The notes under the pieces were generated by a model. It did not search any database. It saw nothing but the letters and a program-made list of their open reading frames with translations, and was not told the origin of the DNA. From Proales similis (lineage: Eukaryota > Rotifera > Eurotatoria > Ploima > Proalidae), in NCBI GenBank assembly GCA_019059635.1, contig JAGVRJ010000008.1, positions 372,001 through 436,000 on the forward strand: DNA of 64,000 bases, read 5' to 3'. Both the position numbers and the translations under genes were made by a program. Positions 12,731 to 22,625 of this stretch are shown in pieces (position 1 is the stretch's first letter; each line of letters starts with the position of its first letter).

Positions 12731-15700
12731 ATGGAGAACCAGGTGGGCAGCATCAATTTCGACGCCAACCAGCTCTACCTGGGCGACGAGGAAAGCGACG
12801 GCGAGTTCGACGACAAGCAGCAAGACAACGAAATAAAGCAGCTGATATCGGAGGGCGGCCTAGACGGCATTCTGGACGACGAGTCTCTCATCAGCTCGTC
12901 CGGTGAATCGAGCGTGGACGACTCGAGCGATGAACGCCATCCGCTGCCGCCGCCCTCACAGGCCAAGACGAAAACCTACTCGCCTCAAAACCAGTACCCG
13001 GTGACGCCACTGCATCGTGCCCATCACCACCACCCTCACCCATTCAAGAACGTGTAAGTCGATCGCCATGGCCAACCAGAGACTTGTTTGAAAGTGAACT
13101 GAAATTTAAGGCAAAACTTTCAACAGCAGCAGTTCTCAACGCCATCGAACAACCAGCGACCGCCTTCACCGCGCATGCTTCAGGCCACGATCATTCCCAA
13201 AGTGGCCGAGTACCATCCAGAGGAGACAATCGATCTGCCCGACCGCACCCAGGTGAACAGCGAAGAGAACCAGAAGAACTTGGCTCAGCTGAGCGAGCAG
13301 CATCACGTGCCACACAACAAATTGAACGCGTTCAATCGATTCGCCATTCCCACGGACATTCAAGAGAATCGCGAAGAGCAGTCGGACAGTCGTCAGCTCG
13401 CAGTGGCCAAGCTCGGCAACGGCCTTGAGTTGAACTTTCAAAACGAGTCGAACGGCAAAGCGTATCGCGAAGAGTCGCTCATTGACCTGAGAGAACTGGA
13501 CGAGGCTCAGCTAAAGCAGCTGCAGGCCGAAGAAGAGAAGCAGCAGCAGGAATACTTCAACATCGAGCATCTTAACCGTCTGTATTGTCAGGCGCAGTTT
13601 TTGTACAAAGTTCGCGGCAAGAAGCTCGAAGAGGTGACAAACCGCTTCACCGCGTTTCAGGAGGACACGAGTCGAGAGATGAGGGCCATGAAGCATCGAC
13701 TCTACTTGTCAGACAAGGAGCGCGAGAGCGTGCAGGCGAGTCTGGAGCAAGCTCATGAGCTGTGCAGCAAGTATCGAACAGAGGCCGAAGAGGCTGTGCG
13801 CGCCAGCGAGGAGGCGCTTGCCAAATGCGAGCAAATGCAACAAGCGAACAAAGTGCTCGAGCGTCGACTTGAAGAGGCCCGCCAAGAGATCGAGGGCCTA
13901 AACATGCAGATCAGCGAGCAGCAGAAGCTCGACACGCTTGAGAAGGTGCAGCAGCAGCACGAGAACTTTATCCAGCAGCTGCGTGAGCGATACGAGGCGG
14001 ACACGAATGCGCTGAAGGAGCGACTAGGACACACGAACAACGAGGTGCTCGAGAAGCAGGAGACTATCGAACGGCTACAGGCTCAGCTCAACACGGCGGC
14101 CAAGAACGCCGAGATGGCCGCCGTCGAGCGAGCGAACACTGTCAACAAGCTGAGCTCGAGTCTGAACGAGCTGCAGGCCAGATACGAGCGTGAGCTGATG
14201 CGTTCCGATCGAAATTTGATCGAAGAACTGCGAGCCAAATGCGAACGATTGGAGCACAAGCTTCGATTAGAAGAGGAGAGGGACTCAGCGCACTCGACTT
14301 CTGTGGGCTTCAATGAGACCGGAATTCAGCGCGAGCTCGAGCGCGCATTGAACAGTCTGAACGAGCACAAAAATCAAATCGAACTGCTGGAGAAAGAACT
14401 GGCCACAGTGAAGACAAGCGAAGCGCAGCTGAACGTTCAACTTGGTCAAATTCAAAAGGAAAAGGGCGAGCTTGGCGCGGAGCTCAACGAAAAGAATGTG
14501 AAAATCGACGAGCTGCTTGAGCGCGAAGAAGCACTTGAGCAGATGAAAAACGCGCTGGAAATGGACCTTTACGGCAAACAGCAGCACTTGGCCGAATGCG
14601 AGCGCATCATTCAAGAGTTGAGCGCGTCGGGCAGTCACAACCAGCTTATCGGCGAGTACGAGAGCCAAGTGAACGAGCTCAATCTGAAGCTGGCCAATAA
14701 AGAGAACGAGCTGGAAAAGGTGCGCACCATGTACATTGAAGTCTGCAACGAGAAGAACGAACTGTCCGAGCACATAAAGGCACAGTACGACCGAGAGTAC
14801 GAGAGCAGACTCGAGCAGCGAGTGGAGTCGCGTCTCAGCCAAGAGAGACAGGAGTTGAGCGAAAAGTGGTTTGACGAGAAGAAAAGTCTTCTTCACGAGC
14901 ACGAGAGAAAGCTCGAGTTGAAGAACACCGAGCTGAAAGAGATCCGGCAGCGCCTTACTCAGCTCGAGGTGGCGCTCGAAGAGTCCGGTCAGCTCTGTCG
15001 ACTGAGACAAGAAGAGAAAGAGAAACTGGAGACTGAGTGGGCGAACAAGAGACTGGCATTAGAGAGCGAACTGAAAACCAACGAGGAGACTGTGGCCAAG
15101 TTGAAGCAGGAAATCGAGTCGAGCAAATGTGATCGGGAGGCCAAGCTCGACAGATTCAACATCGAACGAGATGAAGAAATCAAGCGACTAAACACTCAAA
15201 TTGCTTTGCTGAGCGAAGCGGAGCATCAGTGGAGCGAGGAAAAGGCTCAGCTAAAGTCGCAGATCGAAACAAACGAGAAAGAGCTGAGAGAAAAAGAGCA
15301 GCGAATTGAGAGGATGGAGAGAGAACAGCCGGCCAATGTGGAGAAAATGGAGCAGCTTCAAACTCAGCTGGAAACGATCAGGAACGAATACCGCTGGCTC
15401 GAGACGCGTCTTATCGACAAACAGAACGAGCTGGATGCGCTGGTGTCGGCCAAAGTTGACCTTGAGCAAAAGTTGAAGAGAGCGTGCGAGGCCGGGCCCA
15501 GCCAGCTTGAGCTCGAACGAAGCGCCTGGAACAAAGAGAAGCAGGCACTGGTGGCGCAAGTTGAAATGGGCAAGAAAACCATCGAGCAGATCGAAAAACG
15601 CTTCGAAGAGGATTACACGAATTTCATTCAAACGCACAAGGAAGCGTTCGAACGAGCTCTGAACGAGAAGAGGCTCATGTTCGCGCAGGAGAAAGAGAAG

Positions 15701-17437
15701 CTCGTTCAATTCTATCAGGGCAAGCTGAACGAACTGGAACAGAGCGAGCAGGCGCTGAGAAAGCAGATCAGAGAGCGACGAGCGACTGTGGAATGCGGCT
15801 CGCAGACGCATCTGAGCGGCAAGTCGATCGAGGAGCTGAAGAGCCGGAGCGAGGCTCTTGAGGAAACGCTGAGCAAAACAGACGCTCATTTTGAGAAGGA
15901 GCTCAGCAAGCTGAGAGCCGAGCTGGAAGCAGACTACGAGCAGAAGATAAGAAGAAGCGAGAAGCGGTGCGAGGAGCTGAGCGAGCAGCTTCGACAGGCA
16001 ACGGCCAAAGATCAACTGGCCGAATGGCTTGACGAGCGCGAGGCGATCGAGGCTGATTTCACGTCTCGTCTTGAGCTTCTCAAGAAACGCTACGAGTCCA
16101 ATTTGGCCGAGATAAAGTGCAGACACGAGAAGCAAGTGAATGAGCTGAAGGAAGAGTTGAGTCAGAGCTCGAAGCGATCAAGCACCAGATGCAAAGAAGA
16201 AATGGCCCAAGCGCATCAGCTGATTCAACGACTCAAAAAGACCAGCGTCGACTCTGACAAGGTAATCGACAGTCTCAAGAGCGAGCTAAGCAAAGTGAAA
16301 GAAAATCACTTGAACGAGCTGGCCGATCTGAAAGCCAAAGGCGAACGAGAAAAGGTTCTTCTTAGAGAGAGAATCGAATCGCTGGACAGCAAGCTGAAGC
16401 TGTACGAGCAAGAGCTCGTTGAGAAAGAGATCGAGCTCGCTCGTCAGTCGGACTTGATTCGAGCCGATCTAAGGGCTGAATACGAGTACAAGCTGAGCAA
16501 ATTGCAGCGTGGCGAGACCGGACCGTCTGTTGCCTGCCAGACGGACGTCGGCATCAGAGACATCGAGTTGACCGAGGCGTTTAGAAAGCGCTATATGGAG
16601 GCGGTCACCAAAATGAAGAACGACTTCCTGCGAGAACTTGACACTCAGGCGGTGCGCAACTCCAATCGAACAGCGCGGCAACTAGACGACGAGCGAAGTT
16701 TGATTAGAGAAAAACTGCTCGGTCTTCTGGTGCCCCGCGTAGCAGAGCTGTTAAGGCAAAGTCGACTCGGCGACTTGATAATCCGAGAGCATTTGAACGA
16801 GATCGACACGTTAATTCACAAAATAACAAGGGCTCAGCAGAAGAAGAAAAGCGACGATAACGACTCAACTGAGGAAAGCGCAGCCAAGAAAGAAGTGTCC
16901 GCTCGACGCTCAGCGTCCACCATTGTAGCTGGTAAACTCGGACGAGCCGGCGAGTTAAGGAGCGAAGCGTTGCAGTCACGCTCGGCCGGCAATCTGAGAT
17001 CGAGCTTGAACGAGGCAGATTTGGTCGAAAAGACGCTGAGCGAGACGAATCTGCTTCGAATCGAGCAGGGCTTGAATGCTTCTGGTGGATACAAATACAC
17101 TCCATTGCGTCAAAGCTGGACCACTTTGAGCTATTCAAGAGCAACGCCGTCTCCTCACCGATTCGACTCGCCTGTGCCACTGGACGGGGTCAGAGGGCGC
17201 TACGCTCGCGGCCAAACAGATGTATCTGTGTCGTGCGACGAGCTCTCTGCCAAGAGACTGGATAAAGACGACGAGCGGCCGAGAATAGACGTAAACGAGA
17301 TGAGCGAAGAGTCTATTGTCGAGAAGGAAGACGACTATGTTTACTTCGACGACAGCGAAGAGTCCTGTCCGCGCGATCTCAGACAGCGCTATCGGATGCA
17401 AAACATCCGACACAAGAAATCGCAGCGCTATCAATAG
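12731..17437 (+). CDS. cep152: CEP152/Asterless-like centriole duplication scaffold
   Basis: Protein of 1,549 residues from two exons (12,731-13,053 and 13,111-17,437) joined in phase 2 across a 57-bp intron. Residues 1-75 are strongly acidic (DEESDGEFDD, GILDDESLISSS), the type of region that in CEP152/Asterless binds the polo boxes of PLK4. From about residue 230 to 1,320 it is almost continuous coiled coil rich in Glu, Lys, Gln and Leu. Segments resembling CEP152 include YIEVCNEKNEL, the WNKEKQ to DYTNFIQTHKEAF stretch, CGSQT motifs and the late RYMEAVTKMKNDFLREL segment near residue 1,263. CEP152 sits around the parent centriole, recruits PLK4 and, with CEP63, supports procentriole assembly. 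The C-terminal 230 residues are Ser/Arg/Asp-rich and unstructured. Generic coiled-coil proteins are the main alternative; the acidic N-terminus plus ordered matches favour CEP152. An AATAAA follows at 17,554. Confidence 0.75.
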
Positions 17438-17553
17438 TCCACCTCGACTTTACCTCTTTCGCTCACATAACTCATTTTATTCGAATCAAGGCGCTCTCGT
17501 CCTTCTTCTCACTTTCGTTCTCTATATTTCATTAAGTCTTACATTTTTTATGA

Positions 17554-17559
17554 AATAAA
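17554..17559 (+). terminator. Poly(A) signal of CEP152-like gene
   Basis: AATAAA lies 117 bp downstream of the stop codon at 17,435-17,437 and before the next plus-strand gene. The 311 bp from 17,438 to 17,748 holds only this 3' UTR and the upstream region of the SDR gene. Confidence 0.6.
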
Positions 17560-17748
17560 TTTTGTGTTCCATCTTCTGATAAATTCAAGAAAAGTTTCAT
17601 TTTTAGACCGGCGCTCCCTATATTCTAGAGCTTTAAGCTTGTTTTTAGAAAGGAGAGGGCAGCAAGCCGCTTTGAGTTATAAATAAATGTCCAAGTGACG
17701 GCAATCAGAGAGGAAGAGAGAGAGCAGGTAGTGAAGCGAAAATTAGAA

Positions 17749-19034
17749 ATGGACGTTGACGCAGAGCAGAGCGATAAAAAAGTGCTTGTTACAGGCGCGT
17801 CCACGTTTATTGGCAGTCATGTGCTCAAACAGCTTCTTGAGGGCGGCTACGCAGTCAGGGGAGTTGTTTCCAATCTAGCCGATTACAAGCAAGTCTATCC
17901 GCTTCGGCATCTGGTCGAGAAGCCCGACAATCCACTCGAGCTTGTTCAGCTTGAGAGCAACACGTCCAATCCATGGAAGCAAGTGCTGAGCGGATGCAAG
18001 CTAGTGATACACACCAACTCGCTGCTTTCAGACCATTCGATCGACTCGGACGGTGACGAGAACCCCAAACCGGAGTTTGACGACTTGACCGCTTTCTTTC
18101 GCGAATGCGTGGAGAGCTCTGTCAAACGCATTGTGCTGACCAGCTCGTATTTGACCATTTGCGGCGATAATCTGAACAGTAGCTGCTCGTACACAGACTC
18201 ACAGTCGGCCCAGTCTGAAGATCAGAGCTTAGCAACGCGGCGCAAGATAATCGGCGAGCAGGCCGTCAGCAAGCTGATAAGAGACAAATCTTCGGCCCAG
18301 TCGTCTTCATCGTCGTTCGACGGACCGGACTTGATCGTGTTGCATCCGGGCTACGTTCTGGTTTGAGTCTGTTGGCATAACTTGTTCAAATCTGCTTTAA
18401 TTGAGTTGTTTTTTCGAACGAAAAAGGGCCCATTGCTTACCGAGCAGATGAATCACTCGATGGAGACGTTCAGGAAGATCATGATGCACGAGCTGCCGTT
18501 CGTTGCCTTGCCCAATGCGTTCATTCCAAGCACCGATGTGCGCGATTTGGCCAGAGCTCACGTCAAGAGCATTCAGCTCTCAGTCAGCTCCAAAATCGAG
18601 CACTTTCTGGTGACGAGCACATACGAGAGTCCGTCATTTCGTGACTGGGCCTCAATTCTAAAAAGGTTTGTCGGCTGCTCCCACAATCCAATTGCCGAAT
18701 TGCAAAGCAATCTGCCACTTTGAAAGTGAATTCGGCGAACGGTTTCACATCACCACCAAAGTGATGCCCGTGTGCATGGTGAAGCTCTACGCGCTATTCG
18801 ATCAAAGAGTCAAAGATGTAAGTTGCGCTCAAGAGACGACAGTGCTCGCTCTGTTCTGATCGCGATTGTTTCGAGCAGAAACTCAACAGCCTCGGACGAA
18901 GAACGTACTTTGACAACAAGCGAATGATCGATGTCCTCGGCATTCGTCCGACTGATTTGAGACAAACATTGACTGACACAGCCAAGAGCATGATCGAGAT
19001 GCGAGTACTTCCGAATCGATTCACTTTCTACTAA
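17749..19034 (+). CDS. Extended short-chain dehydrogenase/reductase (DFR/3-beta-HSD-like), active-site Tyr missing
   Basis: Four exons (17,749-18,360, 18,427-18,665, 18,727-18,817, 18,879-19,034), all phases consistent, give 365 residues, a normal length for the family. The N-terminal Rossmann fold shows the nucleotide motif TGASTFIG at residues 15-22 and the active-site strand IVLTSSYLTI with its Ser. The family's YxxxK catalytic pair reads Ala162-Thr-Arg-Arg-Lys166, so Lys is kept but Tyr is replaced. The following helix (KIIGEQA) aligns with the usual KxxxExA, so the register is secure. HPGYVLGPLL and STDVRDLARAH are typical of dihydroflavonol reductase-like and cinnamoyl-CoA reductase-like SDRs, enzymes that reduce carbonyls with NADPH. 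Substrate is unknown. Loss of Tyr suggests a non-catalytic or altered protein. The start is the first ATG in frame. Confidence 0.85.
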
Positions 19035-19074
19035 AAACCCGCATTTGTTTCTAAATCGGCTCGACATTGAGTTG

Positions 19075-19080
19075 AATAAA
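19075..19080 (+). terminator. Poly(A) signal of SDR gene
   Basis: AATAAA lies 41 bp after the TAA at 19,032-19,034. Confidence 0.6.
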
Positions 19081-19457
19081 CAGATCGGCCGTCTATAATG
19101 ACAACGCGTCCCCAATCAACGTTGTTTGCATTTAATCGACTCGCCCGATTCATGTCCGCCTTGTAACACATCCTGTACGATGCGCTCTCGGCTCTGTGGG
19201 TGTGTGTGTGTGTGCTTCATTCGTTGTGTTGTTGATTCAGAGTCTGAGTCTGGTCGCATCGTGGTCCGATCGCAAGCCCTCGTTAGTCCAATTAGCTCGC
19301 TAATGTCAAACAGTCGGCTCGTTCAGTGATCGCTCTCAATCAATCAATCTAGAAGGTGAACCTTGGTTCGGCCTATTTGATTTGAGACAAAGTAGAACGA
19401 CGGTCAGCTTTGCGATCATCGTCGCCCGGCTTATTTCTGTTCGAAAACGAAGCGAAA
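19081..19457. other. Intergenic with short (TG)n tract
   Basis: About 380 bp between the SDR and LNX-like genes. It contains a (TG)7 microsatellite at about 19,201-19,214 and no coding signal. It likely includes the LNX-like promoter. Confidence 0.5.
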
Positions 19458-22115
19458 ATGAACCCGGACCTTTCTGAACCGCAAGATCCTGACTTGATCA
19501 GGTCGCTTCGCAAGGGCATTCTTCTTCTCGTCTGCCGTTCGTGTGGACAGGTATTCGTCTGCTTCTTAGTTATTCGCCCTAAATTCTTAAATCCGAGCGG
19601 TTCTAGTCTCATCCAAAGGAGAGCGTTCATTTGTACGAGTACGAAAATCACGTGGACGACGAGCTCATCTGTCACATTTGCTTTCAGCCGTTTGTTAATC
19701 CAGTGGACACGAAATGCGGCTGCACTTTCTGCTCTGTTTGTCTGCACAACTATCTCAAACGCTTCAAGAACTGTCCAAATGATAAAAGCAAAATTGATCT
19801 GAAGCACAGTCGAAAAGCGAGCGCCGCGCTCGCCAAGTAACAACCTTTCCAACTCTTGCATCTAAGCAGCTTCCATTTAAGCAGCAAAAATTTGAGAATT
19901 CTGGACAAACTGAAGGTCATCTGTCCGAATAGCGATTTTTGCAGCGAATCGATTGCCCGATCGCAGCTTGAATTCCACCTCAACACAAAGTAGACTATAT
20001 TGGCCATTCGTTCAACTTGGCTACTTGTTTCATTCGTGCGCTCAGCTGTCAAGGTTGTATTACCACATGTGCTTACGCTCATCTGGGATGTGGTTTCCAA
20101 GGCCCTCGATTGGCCGTCGCCGAACATATGAGAGAGTGCAGCTTCAGCGACTTCATAGACGGTGGGTCGCCGCTCTTTCTATTCTTCGGCTTCTTTAGAC
20201 GACTCTTCCACTCAAAGAGCAAAGCCGCGAGCCGATCGTGCCAGGAAAGCTGAATTACATTGAAATTCAGCGAGGCTACACTGAGCTTGGCCTCTACATT
20301 GTTGGCGGCTGTGATACTCCCCTGGTCTGTCTCGAGTGGAGCAAGCTGAACGCAAATTTTGCTAATTGTCGCATTAGGGCTCGACAATCATTCAAAGCAT
20401 CAGAGCGGACAGCATAGCCGAACAGGACGGTCGACTTCTGCCTGGCGATCACGTCCTCAAGGTATTGACAAGTTAAAACCGGCCGACTCGGCTTTTGTTA
20501 AAGATTATGGAAAGCTGAACGGAATCGACTTGATGAACTGCACTCACACAGAAGTCATTGAGCTCTTCTCGCAGACGGTGCCCATCTGTTCGTTGACTGT
20601 TTACCGCGAATCGCTTCAAATCTCAAACGAGTTTAACTATGAATACCGCGAAGGTTTGAATATACTCCTATCTGGGTCGCTCTTTGGCAGAATTGATTGA
20701 TGAACTAAAAACCAGAAATACTCAAAGTTAACTTGGAGAAGAAGAAAGGACAGCAGCTCGGAATCAAACTTGGCCATCGAAAGTTGATCATTTTTCTCCT
20801 TTTCCCTGCGATTCAAGCCATTTAAATTTGCTTTTCTCTTTCTCTCAAGGAAACAAAAGGGCATCTGGATCATGGACGTGGTGGGCTGAGACTTTTCTTT
20901 GAAACCGAAACAATTAAGAAAAGGTCAAATGAGCTTTGATTTTAGCTGCCGGGCAGTTTGGCTGCAACCGACGGCCGGCTCCGAGTAATGGATCGAATTC
21001 TGGAAGTAAATTGCCAGAATGTCAGAGACGGCCACAAAGACGAGGCGCTGAAAATAATCGCGGTGAGAATGGCCTTGCCGTCAAGTTTCTTCGAGTCGAA
21101 TCGTTAAATTGGAATTGGATGTAGGCCAGCTCGAGTGTGGTCTCGTTGATTGTTTCCAGAGAACAGGAGCCCAATGTGGTCTTGTCCAATCGTCATATTG
21201 GCTACGATTCGACCGCTTTGAACGAACAGAGCGCCAACACGAGCACAGTCTGGCACGAGTTCAGCCTCACTGTATCCAAGGTGAGCAACATCAGGCCATT
21301 GATTGTTCCGACTGTCAATTTGAGCGCCAATAGGAACGCGGCGAGCATTTGGGCATTTGTCTCGCAGGCGGCCTGGGCAGCATTGACGAGGAAAGCTCAC
21401 CGCTCTATGTCAGTAACATCAAGCCCAAGAGCGCCATAGCCCGACTCAAACAGGTCAAGGTAAGCATTGACGACTGCTCTAGAGTGTGCAAAATCTCTCT
21501 AAAGGCCCAAATTCTTGCGATTGCCAAGCGAGGAGATTTACTGTTGCGAGTGAACGACGAGCCAGTTGTCGGCCTGAGCCATAGAAAAGCGAACGAATTG
21601 ATCGATTCGCTTTCACACGTCGAGGTGGTCGCATTGACTCTGGTGCGGTGTCCGGACTTTAGCGAGAGCTCTTCGTTTCGTCCCAGCTGGCGCTACTTTG
21701 TCTCCATACCCATGTAAGCAGGCGATCGCTTGATAAAAGAGCACTGAACTGACGCGGTTTCCCAGAGCCTATCAAATAGCCAAAAGTGTGAACGTCTTCA
21801 AAGACCCCAACGACTACTTGGGCTTGACAATATCGGGAGGCAAAGAGACCAACTTTGACAAGATATTCATCAAGTCGGTTATTCCGGGCTCAAGTGCGGC
21901 CAAGTCGAACAAGCTCAAGTAAGACGAATCGGACAAGTGCTTGGCAATCGTGTGTATCAATCAACTTTTTTTTTTTCAGATCGGGTGACATGCTTTTATC
22001 CGTGGGGCCGTTCGGCCTTCAAAACGTCCTGCACACAGAAGCCATTCAAATGCTCAAGGCCCTGAACGGCATGAGCCGCTTCGTGGTCATCTCATGTCCC
22101 GGCTCGTTGATCTAA
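19458..22115 (+). CDS. lnx: LNX-like RING + four-PDZ E3 ubiquitin ligase
   Basis: Fifteen exons with consistent phases give about 614 residues. Order: RING finger from about residue 53 (CHIC, then CGCTFCSVC and CPND), two following Cys/His segments (KVICPNSDFC; CQGCITTCAYAHLGCGF, HMREC) as in LNX/PDZRN proteins, then four PDZ domains with carboxylate loops LGLYI, LGIKL, LGICL and LGLTI (PDZ1 from about 190, PDZ4 about 519-614 at the C-terminus). LNX1/2 ubiquitinate Numb and bind membrane proteins through their PDZ domains. Oddities: the RING position that is His in C3HC4 fingers is Cys (CGCTFC), and no NPxY/NPxF Numb-binding motif is seen between RING and PDZ1. Introns are about 45-80 bp; the exon 3 acceptor has three in-phase choices (19,867, 19,882, 19,885), and the PDZ3 intron also has a second possible acceptor at 21,505. 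PDZRN is the alternative, but it has fewer PDZ domains. Confidence 0.88.
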
Positions 22116-22147
22116 CTCAAATCCCAAGTAAATCGAACGCCCAAGTA

Positions 22148-22167
22148 AATAAACCAAATCTAATAAA
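22148..22167 (+). terminator. Tandem poly(A) signals of LNX-like gene
   Basis: Two AATAAA hexamers (22,148-22,153 and 22,162-22,167) follow the stop by 33-47 bp. Confidence 0.6.
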
Positions 22168-22625
22168 CTAAGTCGATTGTTTGTCTTGCCATTGGTATCT
22201 ATTCGTTTATTCATTTGAGTTGTCTATGGTCATGTGAGTGGGCTACTATTCGATTCGAGTCGAATTTTAGGCAAATGCATCTGAATGAGTGCAATCGTAA
22301 TTGCAATGCGAGTAACGAACGGCCAAGGTCATGATCAACGGTGAATAACATTTTGGTCGATTAATTTACAAAAGGGCCGAGTTAACAACAATGTAAAAAA
22401 AAAGAGTAGCCAGAAATGTTTAACCCAAAAGGTGGTAAACTAAACGCAAGAGGCTGAGCGATGGCGAAATGTGAGAATTAAATTCTGGCACGAGAATTGA
22501 AGCAGTCTGCTGCGCGAGTCGTTTCAAATTGTCAAACAGACAATACAGTAGAACAATCATTTTTAAATGGAATAATTTAATTAAATGCAGTTCAGTGGGT
22601 GTGTGTGGTTGTGTACGCGATAAAT
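22168..22625. other. Convergent 3' intergenic region
   Basis: Between the ends of the LNX-like (plus) and DAAM-like (minus) genes. TTTATT at about 22,206 is a minus-strand AATAAA that could end the formin transcript, putting the two 3' ends very close together. No ORF here looks coding. Confidence 0.5.

Noticed and set aside
14285-16135. Leu/Val-rich minus-strand frames of 241 and 294 codons opposite CEP152
   Set aside because: Mirror of Glu/Lys/Leu-rich coiled-coil codons; the plus strand carries the conserved motifs.
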